Source: an uncultured Bacteroides sp.
Lineage (GTDB): Bacteria; Bacteroidota; Bacteroidia; Bacteroidales; Bacteroidaceae
Direction of reading: 5' to 3'
Assembly: GCA_900544075.1 (NCBI GenBank)
Contig: UQTJ01000031.1
Location: forward strand, 1 to 36,702
DNA: 36,702 nt
Shown here: one piece after another, positions 6,986-17,041 of the stretch
Layout of the letters: the number at the start of each line of letters is the position of its first letter
Position numbering within the stretch: position 1 is the first letter of the stretch
The notes under the pieces: generated by a model
What the model was told of the DNA's origin: nothing
The model's input: the letters and a program-made list of their open reading frames with translations, nothing else
Database searches by the model: none
Position numbers and translations under genes: made by a program

Positions 6986-8785
6986 TTATTTTATCTGATA
7001 TATATTTATATTGTTAACCTTATACCTATTGCCGTCACTTTCAAATGTAACCGTATCGTACGGTGCCGACGGGAATACACAGTTTGTCATCACATATTTC
7101 CCATTTTCAGTAAAAGCCTCAATGCTTGATTTATCAACAAACAGACGGAGTTTGAGATTCTTGGATTTACCCACAGGCATTATTGTTGTTGCAGGGAAAT
7201 CTTTGCTGAAAGAAACATTGCCACTCATTGTACGGTCCATGGAAAAAGTTTTTTTCACAACATCGTATATCATCAGAACTTTCTCGCCTTTCCCGTTGGA
7301 AAGAGTAAATGAAACTTCTTTTGACTTTTCCGGATTGATTGATAGTTCTACTTCGTAAGCTCCGTTATCACTCTGTGGTGACAGTGATACAGTTTCAGTT
7401 TTGGCTACATTAACCGTTTTTATCTGTCTACCATCTTTTCTTGCTTCAACCATCTCCTTGCAAGGCTCTGATTTAAGGAAAAGATTTCCATCCTGTTTGA
7501 AAAGGGACAAATCGCGAGCTATGGTATTTGCGCTGCGGTACTGAAGTGTCGGAACATTGTTCGCATACTGCCAGTTACTCATCCATCCTATAGCAATACA
7601 TCTGCCGTCAGGAGCATTGTTCCATGTCACTGTAGCATAATGGTCCTTGCCGTAATCCATCCATTTAGTTTCTTCAGGATAGTTATTAGTAAATGTACTG
7701 CCATCAAAATCGCCAACAAAGTACTGTGTAGCTGAGCCACCAAATGGTCCTCCTGGGTTGATATTGCATATCAAAACCCATTTCTTGTCCTTTGTACCTT
7801 CAATCGGGAGTTCTACCAAATCAGGACATTCCCATACTCCTCCATGGCATCCGTGTCCTTCGCCGAATTCACTTTCCTTAGTCCAGTCTTTCAGGTTCTT
7901 TGAAGAATAAATCTCCATATGCTGTCCTACGGCAAGCATCATTACCCAATGTTCTTTCGGCGCATACCAGAAGACTTTCGGGTCGCGGAAATCTTTTTCC
8001 GAAGATGTCAGGATAGGGTTATTCGCATATTTGATGAATGTCTTTCCGTTGTCAAGACTGTATGCCATGCTCTGTGTCTGGCAGTCGCCCCACGGAGTCT
8101 GTTTTGCTGAAGTATAAAATGCTACTACAGCACCTTCACCGAAGCCCGATGTATTGTTATGGTCTACCACGCACGAGCCGCTGAATATTGTTCCGACAGC
8201 ATCAGGAGCAATGGCAACACCCTCATTCTTCCAGTTCACAAGGTCGGTAGAAGTGGAATGTCCCCAGTGCATATTGCCCCACATAGAGCCGTAAGGATTG
8301 TACTGGAAATACAGATGATAGACTCCGTCTTTATAGAACATACCGTTAGGGTCGTTCATCCATCCGTATGCCGGTGTATGGTGGTATGAAGGACGGAATT
8401 TTTCTGTATTTGTAGTATCAAACAGATCAGAAACCTTAAAATATCTCCAGCAAATAGCATTTTCAGGAACACCTTGTATATCAATAGTAACATATTCACC
8501 CTTATACTCCGAGAGTTCAAAAGGAACATAATAATCCACTCTTTCACGGGCAAGGCGTACATTAGAATAAACACCAACCTGCAAATTATCTTTTATTATA
8601 CCTATTTTTGCTTCAGGAGAATTTTCTTGGACAGGCAACAGCATGTATCTGTTCGCAACTTCTAAACTAACAAAATTTTCTTCATTTGCCATGTGGCTTA
8701 TTCTAAACACGGTGCCGTTTACTCCCAAAGATGAAGTAAAGAAGTTTAGCGCAATTAGAATACTTATTATAGTATTTTTTCCCAT
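6986..8785 (-). CDS. Exported GH32 beta-fructosidase, BT1759-like
   Basis: 599 aa with a plain type I signal peptide (no lipobox), so probably periplasmic. Residues about 28-125 form an N-terminal domain like the one found before GH32 in Bacteroides fructanases (DUF4980-like). The GH32 catalytic five-bladed propeller follows: nucleophile Asp145 in WMNDPNG, transition-state stabiliser Asp268 in FRDPK, acid/base Glu319 in WECPDL. A C-terminal beta-sandwich makes up the rest. All three catalytic residues are present. It probably trims imported fructo-oligosaccharides to fructose, which the co-transcribed permease then takes up. Exo versus endo action and linkage preference cannot be told from sequence. 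Confidence 0.93.
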   Translation of the reverse strand: MGKNTIISILIALNFFTSSLGVNGTVFRISHMANEENFVSLEVANRYMLLPVQENSPEAKIGIIKDNLQVGVYSNVRLARERVDYYVPFELSEYKGEYVTIDIQGVPENAICWRYFKVSDLFDTTNTEKFRPSYHHTPAYGWMNDPNGMFYKDGVYHLYFQYNPYGSMWGNMHWGHSTSTDLVNWKNEGVAIAPDAVGTIFSGSCVVDHNNTSGFGEGAVVAFYTSAKQTPWGDCQTQSMAYSLDNGKTFIKYANNPILTSSEKDFRDPKVFWYAPKEHWVMMLAVGQHMEIYSSKNLKDWTKESEFGEGHGCHGGVWECPDLVELPIEGTKDKKWVLICNINPGGPFGGSATQYFVGDFDGSTFTNNYPEETKWMDYGKDHYATVTWNNAPDGRCIAIGWMSNWQYANNVPTLQYRSANTIARDLSLFKQDGNLFLKSEPCKEMVEARKDGRQIKTVNVAKTETVSLSPQSDNGAYEVELSINPEKSKEVSFTLSNGKGEKVLMIYDVVKKTFSMDRTMSGNVSFSKDFPATTIMPVGKSKNLKLRLFVDKSSIEAFTENGKYVMTNCVFPSAPYDTVTFESDGNRYKVNNINIYQIK

Positions 8786-8954
8786 TTTAATATATTTTAC
8801 AATTTAAAGAGTAATAAGCTGATAATTAATTAAAAATCTACCTAAAACTTACCCTATACATAACAGCTATAACTTATATATAATATGTTATCTTTAACAC
8901 CAATGATAAATGTCACTATAACTATATACTATATAATTGTAGCAAACAATACTA
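8786..8954. other. AT-rich 169-bp gap between the two GH32 genes
   Basis: The only large gap in the PUL operon. I see no TAnnTTTG element on the minus strand and no strong terminator; only weak short stems occur (for example ATAAC/GTTAT around 8870-8890). The downstream genes are either read through from susC or use an atypical promoter here. Confidence 0.5.
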
Positions 8955-10481
8955 TTAATTTACCCAAATATTCTGTAGAGCCCTTACTTTTGCTACAACA
9001 TTAGCGTTGTCACATTTAAATTTATTATAAATACTATTTGGGAATACCAAATTAGTTTGAGCCATTGAGCCATCACTTGTAAATATTTCAACAGATGATT
9101 GGTCAACATATATATCAAGAATTACAGAATTACCATCTGTATTAAGTGGTGATTTTACAGAAGGAACAGAAAACTCATTAGAAAAACTATATGCTCCTGT
9201 ACTACTAGTACGAGCTGTTATCATCTGTCTGTTAGATGAATCAATATTAATGTTGACATACTCACCACTTTCATTCTCAAGTGATAAAGAGACATCGCTA
9301 TCAAGATTTATTTCCAATCGCAACTGATACGGACCTTCAACACCTAAGTTTTCTTCATTTACATCTATCCATTCACTGGCTATACTTTCTATCTCACTAA
9401 CTACTGTATTGGCCAATAATAGTTTTCCGTCATATTCAATAAGCTTAAGTTCTCTTGGCAATGTCATGGCAGACCTCCACGGAGTAGCAGGAACACTGCC
9501 TGCATATTTCCAGTTATTCATCCATCCGATAAATACAATACGATTATCAGGTGTATTACTCCATGTTACTCCTGCATAGTTATCCATTCCATAATCAAGC
9601 CACAAAGGATAATTTCTATCATCAGCTACAAATGTTGTTCCATCAAAATTTCCAATAAAGTACATCGTACCTGAACCTAATACCGGTCCACCAGGATTAA
9701 CACTTACTATCAAAACCCATTTTTCATCTCCATTATAGTCCATTTTCAATAAATCAGGGCATTCCCACTGTCCTCTGTTACAAGCATCACTATTCCAAGT
9801 AAAAGTGCTAAGATTATCCCAATTCTTCAAATCAGTAGATTTAAAGAACTGAATAGCATGCTTGTTTCCCATAGCCAATGACATAACCCAATAACCACCC
9901 TTTTCATACCAACATACTTTAGGGTCTCGGAAATCCGGTTCAGTTGTATTAGAAATTACCGGATTATTTTCATACTTCGAAAAGTTCTTACCGTCAGTAC
10001 TATATGCTAAACTCTGTTGTTGATGTTCACCACTGGATGTATATAAAGCGACTATTGCACCATTTCCAAATCCTGCGGTATTATTTTCATCATAAACAGC
10101 CGAACCTGAGAATATATCTCCAAGTTCATCTCTTGTAAGAGCAACTGGCTGTTCTTTCCATTTTATAAGATCGGAACTTATAGCATGCCCCCAACTCATA
10201 TTACCCCAATCATTCCCCATAGGATTATATTGATAGAACATATGGTAAACTCCGTTTGCATAAACAAGGCCATTAGGATCATTTATCCAGTTCTTGGCTG
10301 GAGTATAGTGTATCAACGGTCTATATTTCTCGCTATAAGAACCATCTTCATCAGTATTATCATTATTATCACCTTCTTCAACAGGTAAAGGGGGTTGCTC
10401 ATCAAATTTACTATCATAACACGCCGTTACCATAAATAGCATAACAAAAATATATGCAAAATTTAATTTTAACTCTTTCAT
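8955..10481 (-). CDS. Surface GH32 lipoprotein, probable endo-fructanase (BT1760-like)
   Basis: 508 aa. A lipoprotein signal ends in MVTAC with lipidated Cys21, followed by YDSKFDEQ and an acidic, low-complexity linker (residues 35-48), as in outer-surface lipoproteins of Bacteroides. The GH32 catalytic residues are Asp68 (WINDPNG), Asp186 (FRDPK) and Glu240 (WECPDL). No N-terminal accessory domain is present. The adjacent GH32 has plain export and an extra domain, so the two divide labour between surface and periplasm. By synteny with the characterised BT1760 it may be an endo-levanase, but inulin-active homologues look alike. The gene starts 12 nt after the SusE-position lipoprotein gene. 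Confidence 0.92.
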   Translation of the reverse strand: MKELKLNFAYIFVMLFMVTACYDSKFDEQPPLPVEEGDNNDNTDEDGSYSEKYRPLIHYTPAKNWINDPNGLVYANGVYHMFYQYNPMGNDWGNMSWGHAISSDLIKWKEQPVALTRDELGDIFSGSAVYDENNTAGFGNGAIVALYTSSGEHQQQSLAYSTDGKNFSKYENNPVISNTTEPDFRDPKVCWYEKGGYWVMSLAMGNKHAIQFFKSTDLKNWDNLSTFTWNSDACNRGQWECPDLLKMDYNGDEKWVLIVSVNPGGPVLGSGTMYFIGNFDGTTFVADDRNYPLWLDYGMDNYAGVTWSNTPDNRIVFIGWMNNWKYAGSVPATPWRSAMTLPRELKLIEYDGKLLLANTVVSEIESIASEWIDVNEENLGVEGPYQLRLEINLDSDVSLSLENESGEYVNINIDSSNRQMITARTSSTGAYSFSNEFSVPSVKSPLNTDGNSVILDIYVDQSSVEIFTSDGSMAQTNLVFPNSIYNKFKCDNANVVAKVRALQNIWVN

Positions 10482-10493
10482 TTTATTAGATTT

Positions 10494-11996
10494 TTATCTT
10501 GTTTTTAAATATTCCAAACTGTTTTTTGCCAATTTCAGTACATTACCCTGATATGGATTATTTTTCGGATAATCTGATATATCAGGAGTTCCATCTTGGT
10601 TTCTCAAAGAAAACTCACATCCTCCATTACCAATACACAAAACCGTACCTTTATAATTAGTATTTCCCTGTTGTGCTTCCCATACGTTCAACTGCGATAT
10701 CCAATCAATTTGTGAATCCCATATTCCAAGGGGATATATACCAAACTCTCTTGTAAGCATATTATAACAATTTTCTTCCTGATTACCTAAACCTGTTAGG
10801 ACATTAGGAATGTTGAAGAACAGACAATTATGATCCTCAGTCCAGCCTGGACCTTTAAACGCTATCAATTTGGTTCTTTCTGTTTCTATTACATCCAAAC
10901 CTTTGTATATAGGATGATTAGAAAAATCCTTCTTAAATTTACTACCAGGATGTAACTGTACAGCCATCATCCATGTATCAGGATTCCAACCACCTGTACT
11001 AACCCCAATCGTCCTGTCATTATTTTTCAACATATCTGCATCAATCCTACCTAGATTAGTAATAAAAGTAACAGCATGACTCCACAATAGCAGGTTTCCA
11101 CCTTCTTTATACCACTCTTTTATAGGCTCAACAGCATTGTTTGCAACATCAGGTATATTCCAAACATCGTTTTCATTTCCTGTTTCAACATCACGCAACC
11201 AGAACAATACTCTATACTGTTCCAAATCTTCTTTAGACACTATATTACCAAAATACAAATATTTAGCAGTTGGATATTCTTTACGTAACCACAACCATGC
11301 TGAAGCCTCATCATCATCACCCTTAGTTATCAAATCATCTTCATCTTTATACACACTTAAGAATCCTATGGCAGTCTTACCTATTTTTAAAGTTATATTA
11401 CTTGTCAAAGAATTACCATCATCATTAACTGCAACAAGTTTTACTTCCCACGATTCACCATCCTGTACATCTTCAATAAGATATTGCGTCATGCTAGCAT
11501 CCAATGTTTCATTAATAGTACGAGTACCATTTGAAGCATACAAATTTATAGTTACAGCATCAACGGTTGCATTCCACTCAACCATAGCGTCATACCCATT
11601 ATCTTTATCAATTTGAGACATATAAAGGCCTTTAATCTGGCTTGCCCCCTTCCTCATAAAGTTTTTTACGACCCCAGAAGAAAAATTTTTACCATCAGTC
11701 AATTTAAATACAAATCCATATTCAACATTCGTATCAACACCTGTATGAGTATAGCTATTACCTTCTATTATCATATCTCCACCTTTTATGCCATTAGTAT
11801 AAACCGTGATTTGCATTTTAATATTACCCAAATCAGGCCATGTCAAAACATAATCATCACCTTGCAATTCACCTTGTATTTCATCAACGGAAATAGGTTT
11901 CAACACCAAATCAGCTTTGTCAAACTCTTTTTCTCCACATGAAATCAAACATGTTACAAAAAAGAAAAAGAATAATATTTTATATATAGTTTTCAT
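10494..11996 (-). CDS. SusE-position surface lipoprotein, BT1761-like (DUF4960)
   Basis: 500 aa. A lipoprotein signal ends in CLISC (Cys20), followed by GEKEFDKAD, an acidic-rich start of the mature protein that suits export to the cell surface. Residues about 35-205 read as two beta-sandwich (fibronectin/Ig-like) repeats. The C-terminal 280 residues resemble the Bacteroides DUF4960 domain found in the corresponding levan-locus protein. It lies directly after susD, the usual place of auxiliary glycan-binding proteins, so surface fructan binding is the likely role. No catalytic motif is recognised. The domain name is from memory and was not searched. Confidence 0.75.
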   Translation of the reverse strand: MKTIYKILFFFFFVTCLISCGEKEFDKADLVLKPISVDEIQGELQGDDYVLTWPDLGNIKMQITVYTNGIKGGDMIIEGNSYTHTGVDTNVEYGFVFKLTDGKNFSSGVVKNFMRKGASQIKGLYMSQIDKDNGYDAMVEWNATVDAVTINLYASNGTRTINETLDASMTQYLIEDVQDGESWEVKLVAVNDDGNSLTSNITLKIGKTAIGFLSVYKDEDDLITKGDDDEASAWLWLRKEYPTAKYLYFGNIVSKEDLEQYRVLFWLRDVETGNENDVWNIPDVANNAVEPIKEWYKEGGNLLLWSHAVTFITNLGRIDADMLKNNDRTIGVSTGGWNPDTWMMAVQLHPGSKFKKDFSNHPIYKGLDVIETERTKLIAFKGPGWTEDHNCLFFNIPNVLTGLGNQEENCYNMLTREFGIYPLGIWDSQIDWISQLNVWEAQQGNTNYKGTVLCIGNGGCEFSLRNQDGTPDISDYPKNNPYQGNVLKLAKNSLEYLKTR

Positions 11997-12016
11997 GATA
12001 ATATATTTTTACTTAA

Positions 12017-13753
12017 TTAATAACCTTCATTTTGCGAATACAATCCAGGAACATAATAAAGTTGATTATAAGGAATTGGGAAAAACTCATTTTTACCAGC
12101 TGTAAAATATGCGCCATCATAATATTTAGCATATGACTGTCCTTCATATACAGATAATTTTTCAGACTGAAAATAGTCATTCAAAATTTTAGAAGCAATA
12201 CCCCAACGTCTTAAATCAAAAAATCTTCCATTTTCCATGGCCATCTCAAGACGGCGTTCCCATCTTAGACATTTTCTTGCCGTTTCCTTATCCTGGAAGT
12301 ATGTTTCAGGATATGTGGATATCTGACAATACTGTGCGGCATAACTAATATGTTTAGTTATTGACGAAGCAGCACGTTCCCTGATATCATTAATAATAGT
12401 CCTTGCTTCTGACAATCTATCCAACTCTATAAGAGCTTCAGCACGCATCAACATAACATCAGTGTAACGGAAAATATAATCATTCATTGCAAAGGCCTGC
12501 CAAGAATCACTATATGTTTCTCCTTTAGAACGTTGTGGCACTTCTTTCATAGAAGTATAATAACCATATGTATTTGGGGTTCTTGAATTTGCTGTAGTCA
12601 ACGTATATTCAGCCTCATATTTATATGGGAACGTAGGCATACCTACAGTATGGAACAATCTAGGATCCCATTTTTGTTGACTTGCTCGTCCTGCAACCGG
12701 ATAATCTATATTGTCATTATAACTATCAAACATAGGCAAGCCATTTTCCGTTTTGAAAGCATTAACCAAATTTTGACTTGGTTTATGAAAATCCCATCCG
12801 CATGACCATATACCCCAACAGCCATTCAACATATTTGACCAGTTAGCACGACCGAATGTAGTATTATCATCCTGATAATCTGAACATTGCACGGCAAATA
12901 TAGATTCCTTACTATTTTTGTATTCAGGCAAAAATATATCACCAAAATCTTCAAGATAATCATATTTTGAGTTTACTACATCATCTGTATAATTCACAAC
13001 TTGCTGCATATACTCACTATTAATAAAGTCAATGCCATTAGTCTTCTCATATCCATCTCCCCAAGCTAAAGTCAGATAACATTTAGCAAGGTAAGAAGCA
13101 GCAGCAATCTTATTTACACGTCCTCCATCAGTTTGGTCAACCGGTAAAATATCATATGCATCCTTAAAGTCATTGATAACTTTTCCAAAAAGTTCTGTAT
13201 AACTAAATTCATCATTTCTTATTGATTCATGTAAATTTTCCTCTTGCACCCTCTCATCAATCCATGGTATTTGACGGAATATGGTTAAAAGCTTGAAATA
13301 ATTATGAGCACGCAAGAATTTTACTTCACCGATACGTATAGCAGTCAAATCATTTCCTAATTTACTCTCTCCATATTGTTCCAATGAAATCAATGCACGA
13401 TTGCAACGTGAAATATTACAATACAAACGATACCAAAGTTCATCCATTTCACCTACCGAAGATGAAGTTAGAGACGACCATATTTCAAGTGGATGATAAC
13501 CTGTATCATTTACATCCCTACCACCTTTAAGGCAATCATCAGAAGAGACATCACCGTATGGCCACAAATTAAACGGATAAGTATACCAACAATCACCCAA
13601 TGAAGCATAAGCAGCTGTAACCATCTCTTCAGGACTTGAATATGCTAATTCTTCATCAATAACACCTTTAGGTGAGACATCAATAAACTTATCACAACTA
13701 TAAATTATGAAACAAAAAGCTGTTGATAAAAATATATTTATTATCTTTTTCAT
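12017..13753 (-). CDS. susD: SusD-like outer-membrane glycan-binding lipoprotein
   Basis: 578 aa. The lipoprotein signal ends in IIYSC (Cys20), followed by DKFIDVSPKG, a typical SusD N terminus. The helical TPR-rich SusD fold is indicated by conserved stretches such as EVKFLRAHNYFKL and MLMRAEALIELDRL and by the C-terminal RRWG and FFPIP segments. It forms the lid of the SusC transporter and captures fructan chains at the cell surface. It follows susC by 21 nt and precedes the SusE-position gene by 20 nt, so the three are one transcription unit. The substrate (levan or inulin) is inferred from the GH32 partners. Confidence 0.95.
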   Translation of the reverse strand: MKKIINIFLSTAFCFIIYSCDKFIDVSPKGVIDEELAYSSPEEMVTAAYASLGDCWYTYPFNLWPYGDVSSDDCLKGGRDVNDTGYHPLEIWSSLTSSSVGEMDELWYRLYCNISRCNRALISLEQYGESKLGNDLTAIRIGEVKFLRAHNYFKLLTIFRQIPWIDERVQEENLHESIRNDEFSYTELFGKVINDFKDAYDILPVDQTDGGRVNKIAAASYLAKCYLTLAWGDGYEKTNGIDFINSEYMQQVVNYTDDVVNSKYDYLEDFGDIFLPEYKNSKESIFAVQCSDYQDDNTTFGRANWSNMLNGCWGIWSCGWDFHKPSQNLVNAFKTENGLPMFDSYNDNIDYPVAGRASQQKWDPRLFHTVGMPTFPYKYEAEYTLTTANSRTPNTYGYYTSMKEVPQRSKGETYSDSWQAFAMNDYIFRYTDVMLMRAEALIELDRLSEARTIINDIRERAASSITKHISYAAQYCQISTYPETYFQDKETARKCLRWERRLEMAMENGRFFDLRRWGIASKILNDYFQSEKLSVYEGQSYAKYYDGAYFTAGKNEFFPIPYNQLYYVPGLYSQNEGY

Positions 13754-13774
13754 GTCTATATAAATTTAATTGTA

Positions 13775-16700
13775 TTAAAAACTCAATTGAAGGCCAAATG
13801 ATAAAGAGGTTGACAATGGATATGCCCAATTAGGATTTTCCGGATCGGCACAAGTCAAACTTTTACTCTTAACTGTAAGCAAATTATCGCCAGAAATATA
13901 TATCCTGGCCGAAGACATTCTAACTTTAGAGATAACATTTTTAGGTAAATTATAACCTATTTGCAAATTACGCAATTTCAAATAAGATCCATTTTCAACA
14001 AAATAACTTGAAGCTCGTCCTTCATCAGCTGTATTATCTGTTGTAAGCGCAGGAATAGTAGAGTCCGTGTTTACCGGTGTCCATGCGTCAAGCAGACGAT
14101 CTCCTTTATTAGAACCCGGGTCGTTTAAACTCCAAAAATCAGTTTGGAACTTCTGATTATTGTAAACATCCTGTCCACATACTCCCTGCCAAAACATAGA
14201 CAAATCAAAATTTTTATAACTCAAACCAATATTAACTCCATAAGAAAACATAGGAACAGGATCGAATATCCAAGTCTGATCATCTGAATTTATTATACCA
14301 TTTCCATCAAGATCTGCATATTTCAAGCCACCTACACGAGCATTAACCTGTCCTGAAGACATCACCTCTTCCTTATTCTGATATAATCCCTCAACTACAT
14401 ATCCTACTATTGATCCGTATGGTTTGCCAGCCTCTACAAGATTCTCAGTAGAGGTATGAGCATAGGAACCTGTTGCCGTAGAAGGTAAATACGTAACTTT
14501 ATTACGGAAAAAATCCATATTTGCATTCAAATCCAATGCCAAACCATTAGAAAAAGACTTACGATATCCTACCAAGAATTCCATACCCCAGTTCCTAAGA
14601 GATGGTCCATTAAACCAAGATGCTCCACCTTCTCCCATTGCTCCCAAATAAGCAGGAGTTATCAACATATCCTTTACATCTTTTATATAAGCATCTACAG
14701 AGCCATATAAACTATTTTTAAATAAAGTAAAATCAATACCAGCATTGTACTGAATTGTAGTTTCCCATTTAAGATCATTATTCGCAGACTGCGTTGTTCT
14801 ATAACCAGATGGGAATAATCCTGATCCTTGTAAATACAAATCATATGCCGTTGAAGTCACACGATCTGAACCATAATCTGCTACAAATAATGAATAACGC
14901 GCTGTATTAGAAATAGCCTGATTACCTGTTTCTCCCCAAGACAAACGTATCTTCATATCATCCAGCCAATCCTTATCTATCATTTTTGATATACGATATC
15001 CTAACGTCGCAGCAGGGAATGTACCATATCTATTATTTTTACCAAACCTACTTGAGCCGTCACGTCTTATAGTAAATGAAGCCAAAAGAAGATCTTGCCA
15101 ATTATAATCAATTTTTCCAAAAAAAGAAGCCAAAGAGTAACCGTTTTCAATGCCTGTAGCTCTTTCTATTCCAGTTGCAGCATCAGGCCACATATAATCA
15201 GGATTTTCTACAGCAAAATCTTCTGCATAACCAGACATATCCACTCGTTTTTGTCTAAATAATTCAATACCAGCCAAAACATTAAATGAATGTTCCTGCA
15301 CTTTGAAATTATAATTAGCTGTATTAGACCAAGTCCATTTCAAATCATTTGCATGTGACAATGTAGTACTTGGAGTATCATTATTCACAATATCAGAAGT
15401 AAATGTATATTTAATAGAATGAATAAAAGAAGTATCAAAATCAAGACCGAAATTTGAACGTAAGACCAAACCTTCTATAGGCTTTATATCAACATAAGCA
15501 TTTCCAAACATACGCCATATTTCCAATCTATTATCACGATTATGATATGCTTCACGCAACGGATTCTGACGATCACTCATTCCACCGACTGGACCAGCAA
15601 ATGTTTCACCATCTGTTTCATAAACAGGAACTATAGGCGACATTTTCAAGGCATTCTCCATCGGTGCACAATCAACCTGGTTTGTATATGTCAAAGTAAA
15701 GTTCTCCCCTACACTAACATATTTGTTCACATTATATGAAGAATTCATACGTGCAGAAAGATTCTCAAAATCGGTGTATTTTATAATACCAAGACTCTTC
15801 TTGTAACCTAAAGAAAACATTGAAGAAGATTTCTCTGTAGCGTTTGACAAAGAAACATTATACATTTGGGAAAAGCCGACTCTAGAAATAGCTTTAAGCC
15901 AATCTGTATTAGAGAACTGCATTGTTTTCTTAGAATTAATGTAGCCATTATATAACCCGTTTACGGTATAATTCTTATAACTTTCTGAAACTGGATCATA
16001 TGCTGTAATACTTATACCAGTTTTGGCATTCAAATCAAGTCCATAATTACTTGCATAAGCCACAGGATCTATACCATCATTAATAGCAGCTTGTGCCATT
16101 GCTGTTGCATATTCCGCAGTATTACATAAACTCATCATAGATTGTGGTGTGTAAAATTGTGCCGTTAGGTTTGTTGAAAAATCTACTTTCAACTTATCAC
16201 CTTTTTTTCCCTGCTTTGTTGTAATAATAATAACACCATTGGCAGCACGAGAGCCATAAATACTAGCGGATGCAGCATCCTTCAATATCTGCATACTTTC
16301 AATATCATTAGTATTCAGAGAATTCAATGTTGCAGTTGTAGGAACACCATCGATAATATACAATGGATCTTGAGATGAGTTAAAAGAACCTATACCTCTT
16401 ATTCGTACAGTACCAGTACCACTAGGAGATCCATTTGACGTGATAGTCATTCCTGGAACCTTACCTTGTAAAGCACGCATCGGATCTGGATTTGAAATCG
16501 TTTTAAGTTCATCAGTAGAAACGACAGATACGGAACCTGTCAAATCAGCCTTACGCTGAGTTGTATAACCAGTTACTACCACCTCATCCAAAACTTCAGC
16601 ATCTTCTTTAAGAATAAAAGTCATTACACTCTGTGCTTTCATTGTCTGAGTCTGATAACCAACAAACGAAACCGAGATAGATGATGATTCATTTACTGTC

Positions 16701-16885
16701 AAAGTAAACTTACCGTCGAAGTCAGTAATAGTACCATTAGTATTATTACCATTCTCCACTACAGTTGCTCCAATAACAGGAAAATTATCAACGGCAGAAA
16801 TGACCGTTCCCTGAACAACTAACTCTTGCGCATGCACAAATATGCATATAAATAAGAATAGCGCAATAAGAAATTTTCTTTTCAT
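13775..16885 (-). CDS. susC: SusC-like TonB-dependent outer-membrane transporter
   Basis: About 1036 aa from ATG 16885 (MKRKFL, followed by a clean signal peptide ending in VHAQ); in-frame ATGs at 16894 and 16900 would add 3 or 5 residues. Order: signal peptide, carboxypeptidase-D-like regulatory domain (about 25-105), TonB box region with EVVVTGYTTQ, plug with RIRGIGSFNSSQDPLYIIDG, then a long beta-barrel ending in the outer-membrane signature LSFGLQLSF. It imports fructo-oligosaccharides into the periplasm with SusD, powered by TonB/ExbBD encoded elsewhere. It is the first gene of the PUL operon, with a promoter and candidate operators just upstream. No anti-sigma-interacting N-terminal extension is present, consistent with HTCS control. 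Confidence 0.95.
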   Translation of the reverse strand: MKRKFLIALFLFICIFVHAQELVVQGTVISAVDNFPVIGATVVENGNNTNGTITDFDGKFTLTVNESSSISVSFVGYQTQTMKAQSVMTFILKEDAEVLDEVVVTGYTTQRKADLTGSVSVVSTDELKTISNPDPMRALQGKVPGMTITSNGSPSGTGTVRIRGIGSFNSSQDPLYIIDGVPTTATLNSLNTNDIESMQILKDAASASIYGSRAANGVIIITTKQGKKGDKLKVDFSTNLTAQFYTPQSMMSLCNTAEYATAMAQAAINDGIDPVAYASNYGLDLNAKTGISITAYDPVSESYKNYTVNGLYNGYINSKKTMQFSNTDWLKAISRVGFSQMYNVSLSNATEKSSSMFSLGYKKSLGIIKYTDFENLSARMNSSYNVNKYVSVGENFTLTYTNQVDCAPMENALKMSPIVPVYETDGETFAGPVGGMSDRQNPLREAYHNRDNRLEIWRMFGNAYVDIKPIEGLVLRSNFGLDFDTSFIHSIKYTFTSDIVNNDTPSTTLSHANDLKWTWSNTANYNFKVQEHSFNVLAGIELFRQKRVDMSGYAEDFAVENPDYMWPDAATGIERATGIENGYSLASFFGKIDYNWQDLLLASFTIRRDGSSRFGKNNRYGTFPAATLGYRISKMIDKDWLDDMKIRLSWGETGNQAISNTARYSLFVADYGSDRVTSTAYDLYLQGSGLFPSGYRTTQSANNDLKWETTIQYNAGIDFTLFKNSLYGSVDAYIKDVKDMLITPAYLGAMGEGGASWFNGPSLRNWGMEFLVGYRKSFSNGLALDLNANMDFFRNKVTYLPSTATGSYAHTSTENLVEAGKPYGSIVGYVVEGLYQNKEEVMSSGQVNARVGGLKYADLDGNGIINSDDQTWIFDPVPMFSYGVNIGLSYKNFDLSMFWQGVCGQDVYNNQKFQTDFWSLNDPGSNKGDRLLDAWTPVNTDSTIPALTTDNTADEGRASSYFVENGSYLKLRNLQIGYNLPKNVISKVRMSSARIYISGDNLLTVKSKSLTCADPENPNWAYPLSTSLSFGLQLSF

Positions 16886-16945
16886 GCTTTCCATACGCAT
16901 TAAATTAATTAGATTATTAAAAATGATTTTTTAATTTGTTTGTTG

Positions 16946-16953
16946 CAAAGGTA
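16946..16953 (-). promoter_or_regulatory. -7 element of the susC operon promoter
   Basis: TACCTTTG on the minus strand fits TAnnTTTG. No TTTG is found at the normal 19-21 bp spacing upstream (the nearest is 13 bp away), as expected of a promoter needing an activator. The transcript would begin near 16940, giving a leader of about 55 nt. Confidence 0.7.
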
Positions 16954-16981
16954 TAATGCCGCTGCACAAAGATATATAACT

Positions 16982-17041
16982 AATGTTTCATATACAATAA
17001 ATTTTGTTTCATGTATCATTTTTACATCAAGATGAAACATT
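16982..17041 (-). promoter_or_regulatory. Candidate HTCS activator sites upstream of susC
   Basis: On the plus strand TGTTTCAT occurs at 16984-16991 and 17005-17012, exactly 21 bp (two helical turns) apart. A third, inverted copy ATGAAACA lies at 17032-17039. The outer pair matches over 10 nt (AATGTTTCAT at 16982, ATGAAACATT at 17032). They lie about 45-100 bp upstream of the inferred susC transcription start, where an AraC-type activator should bind. Confidence 0.55.
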
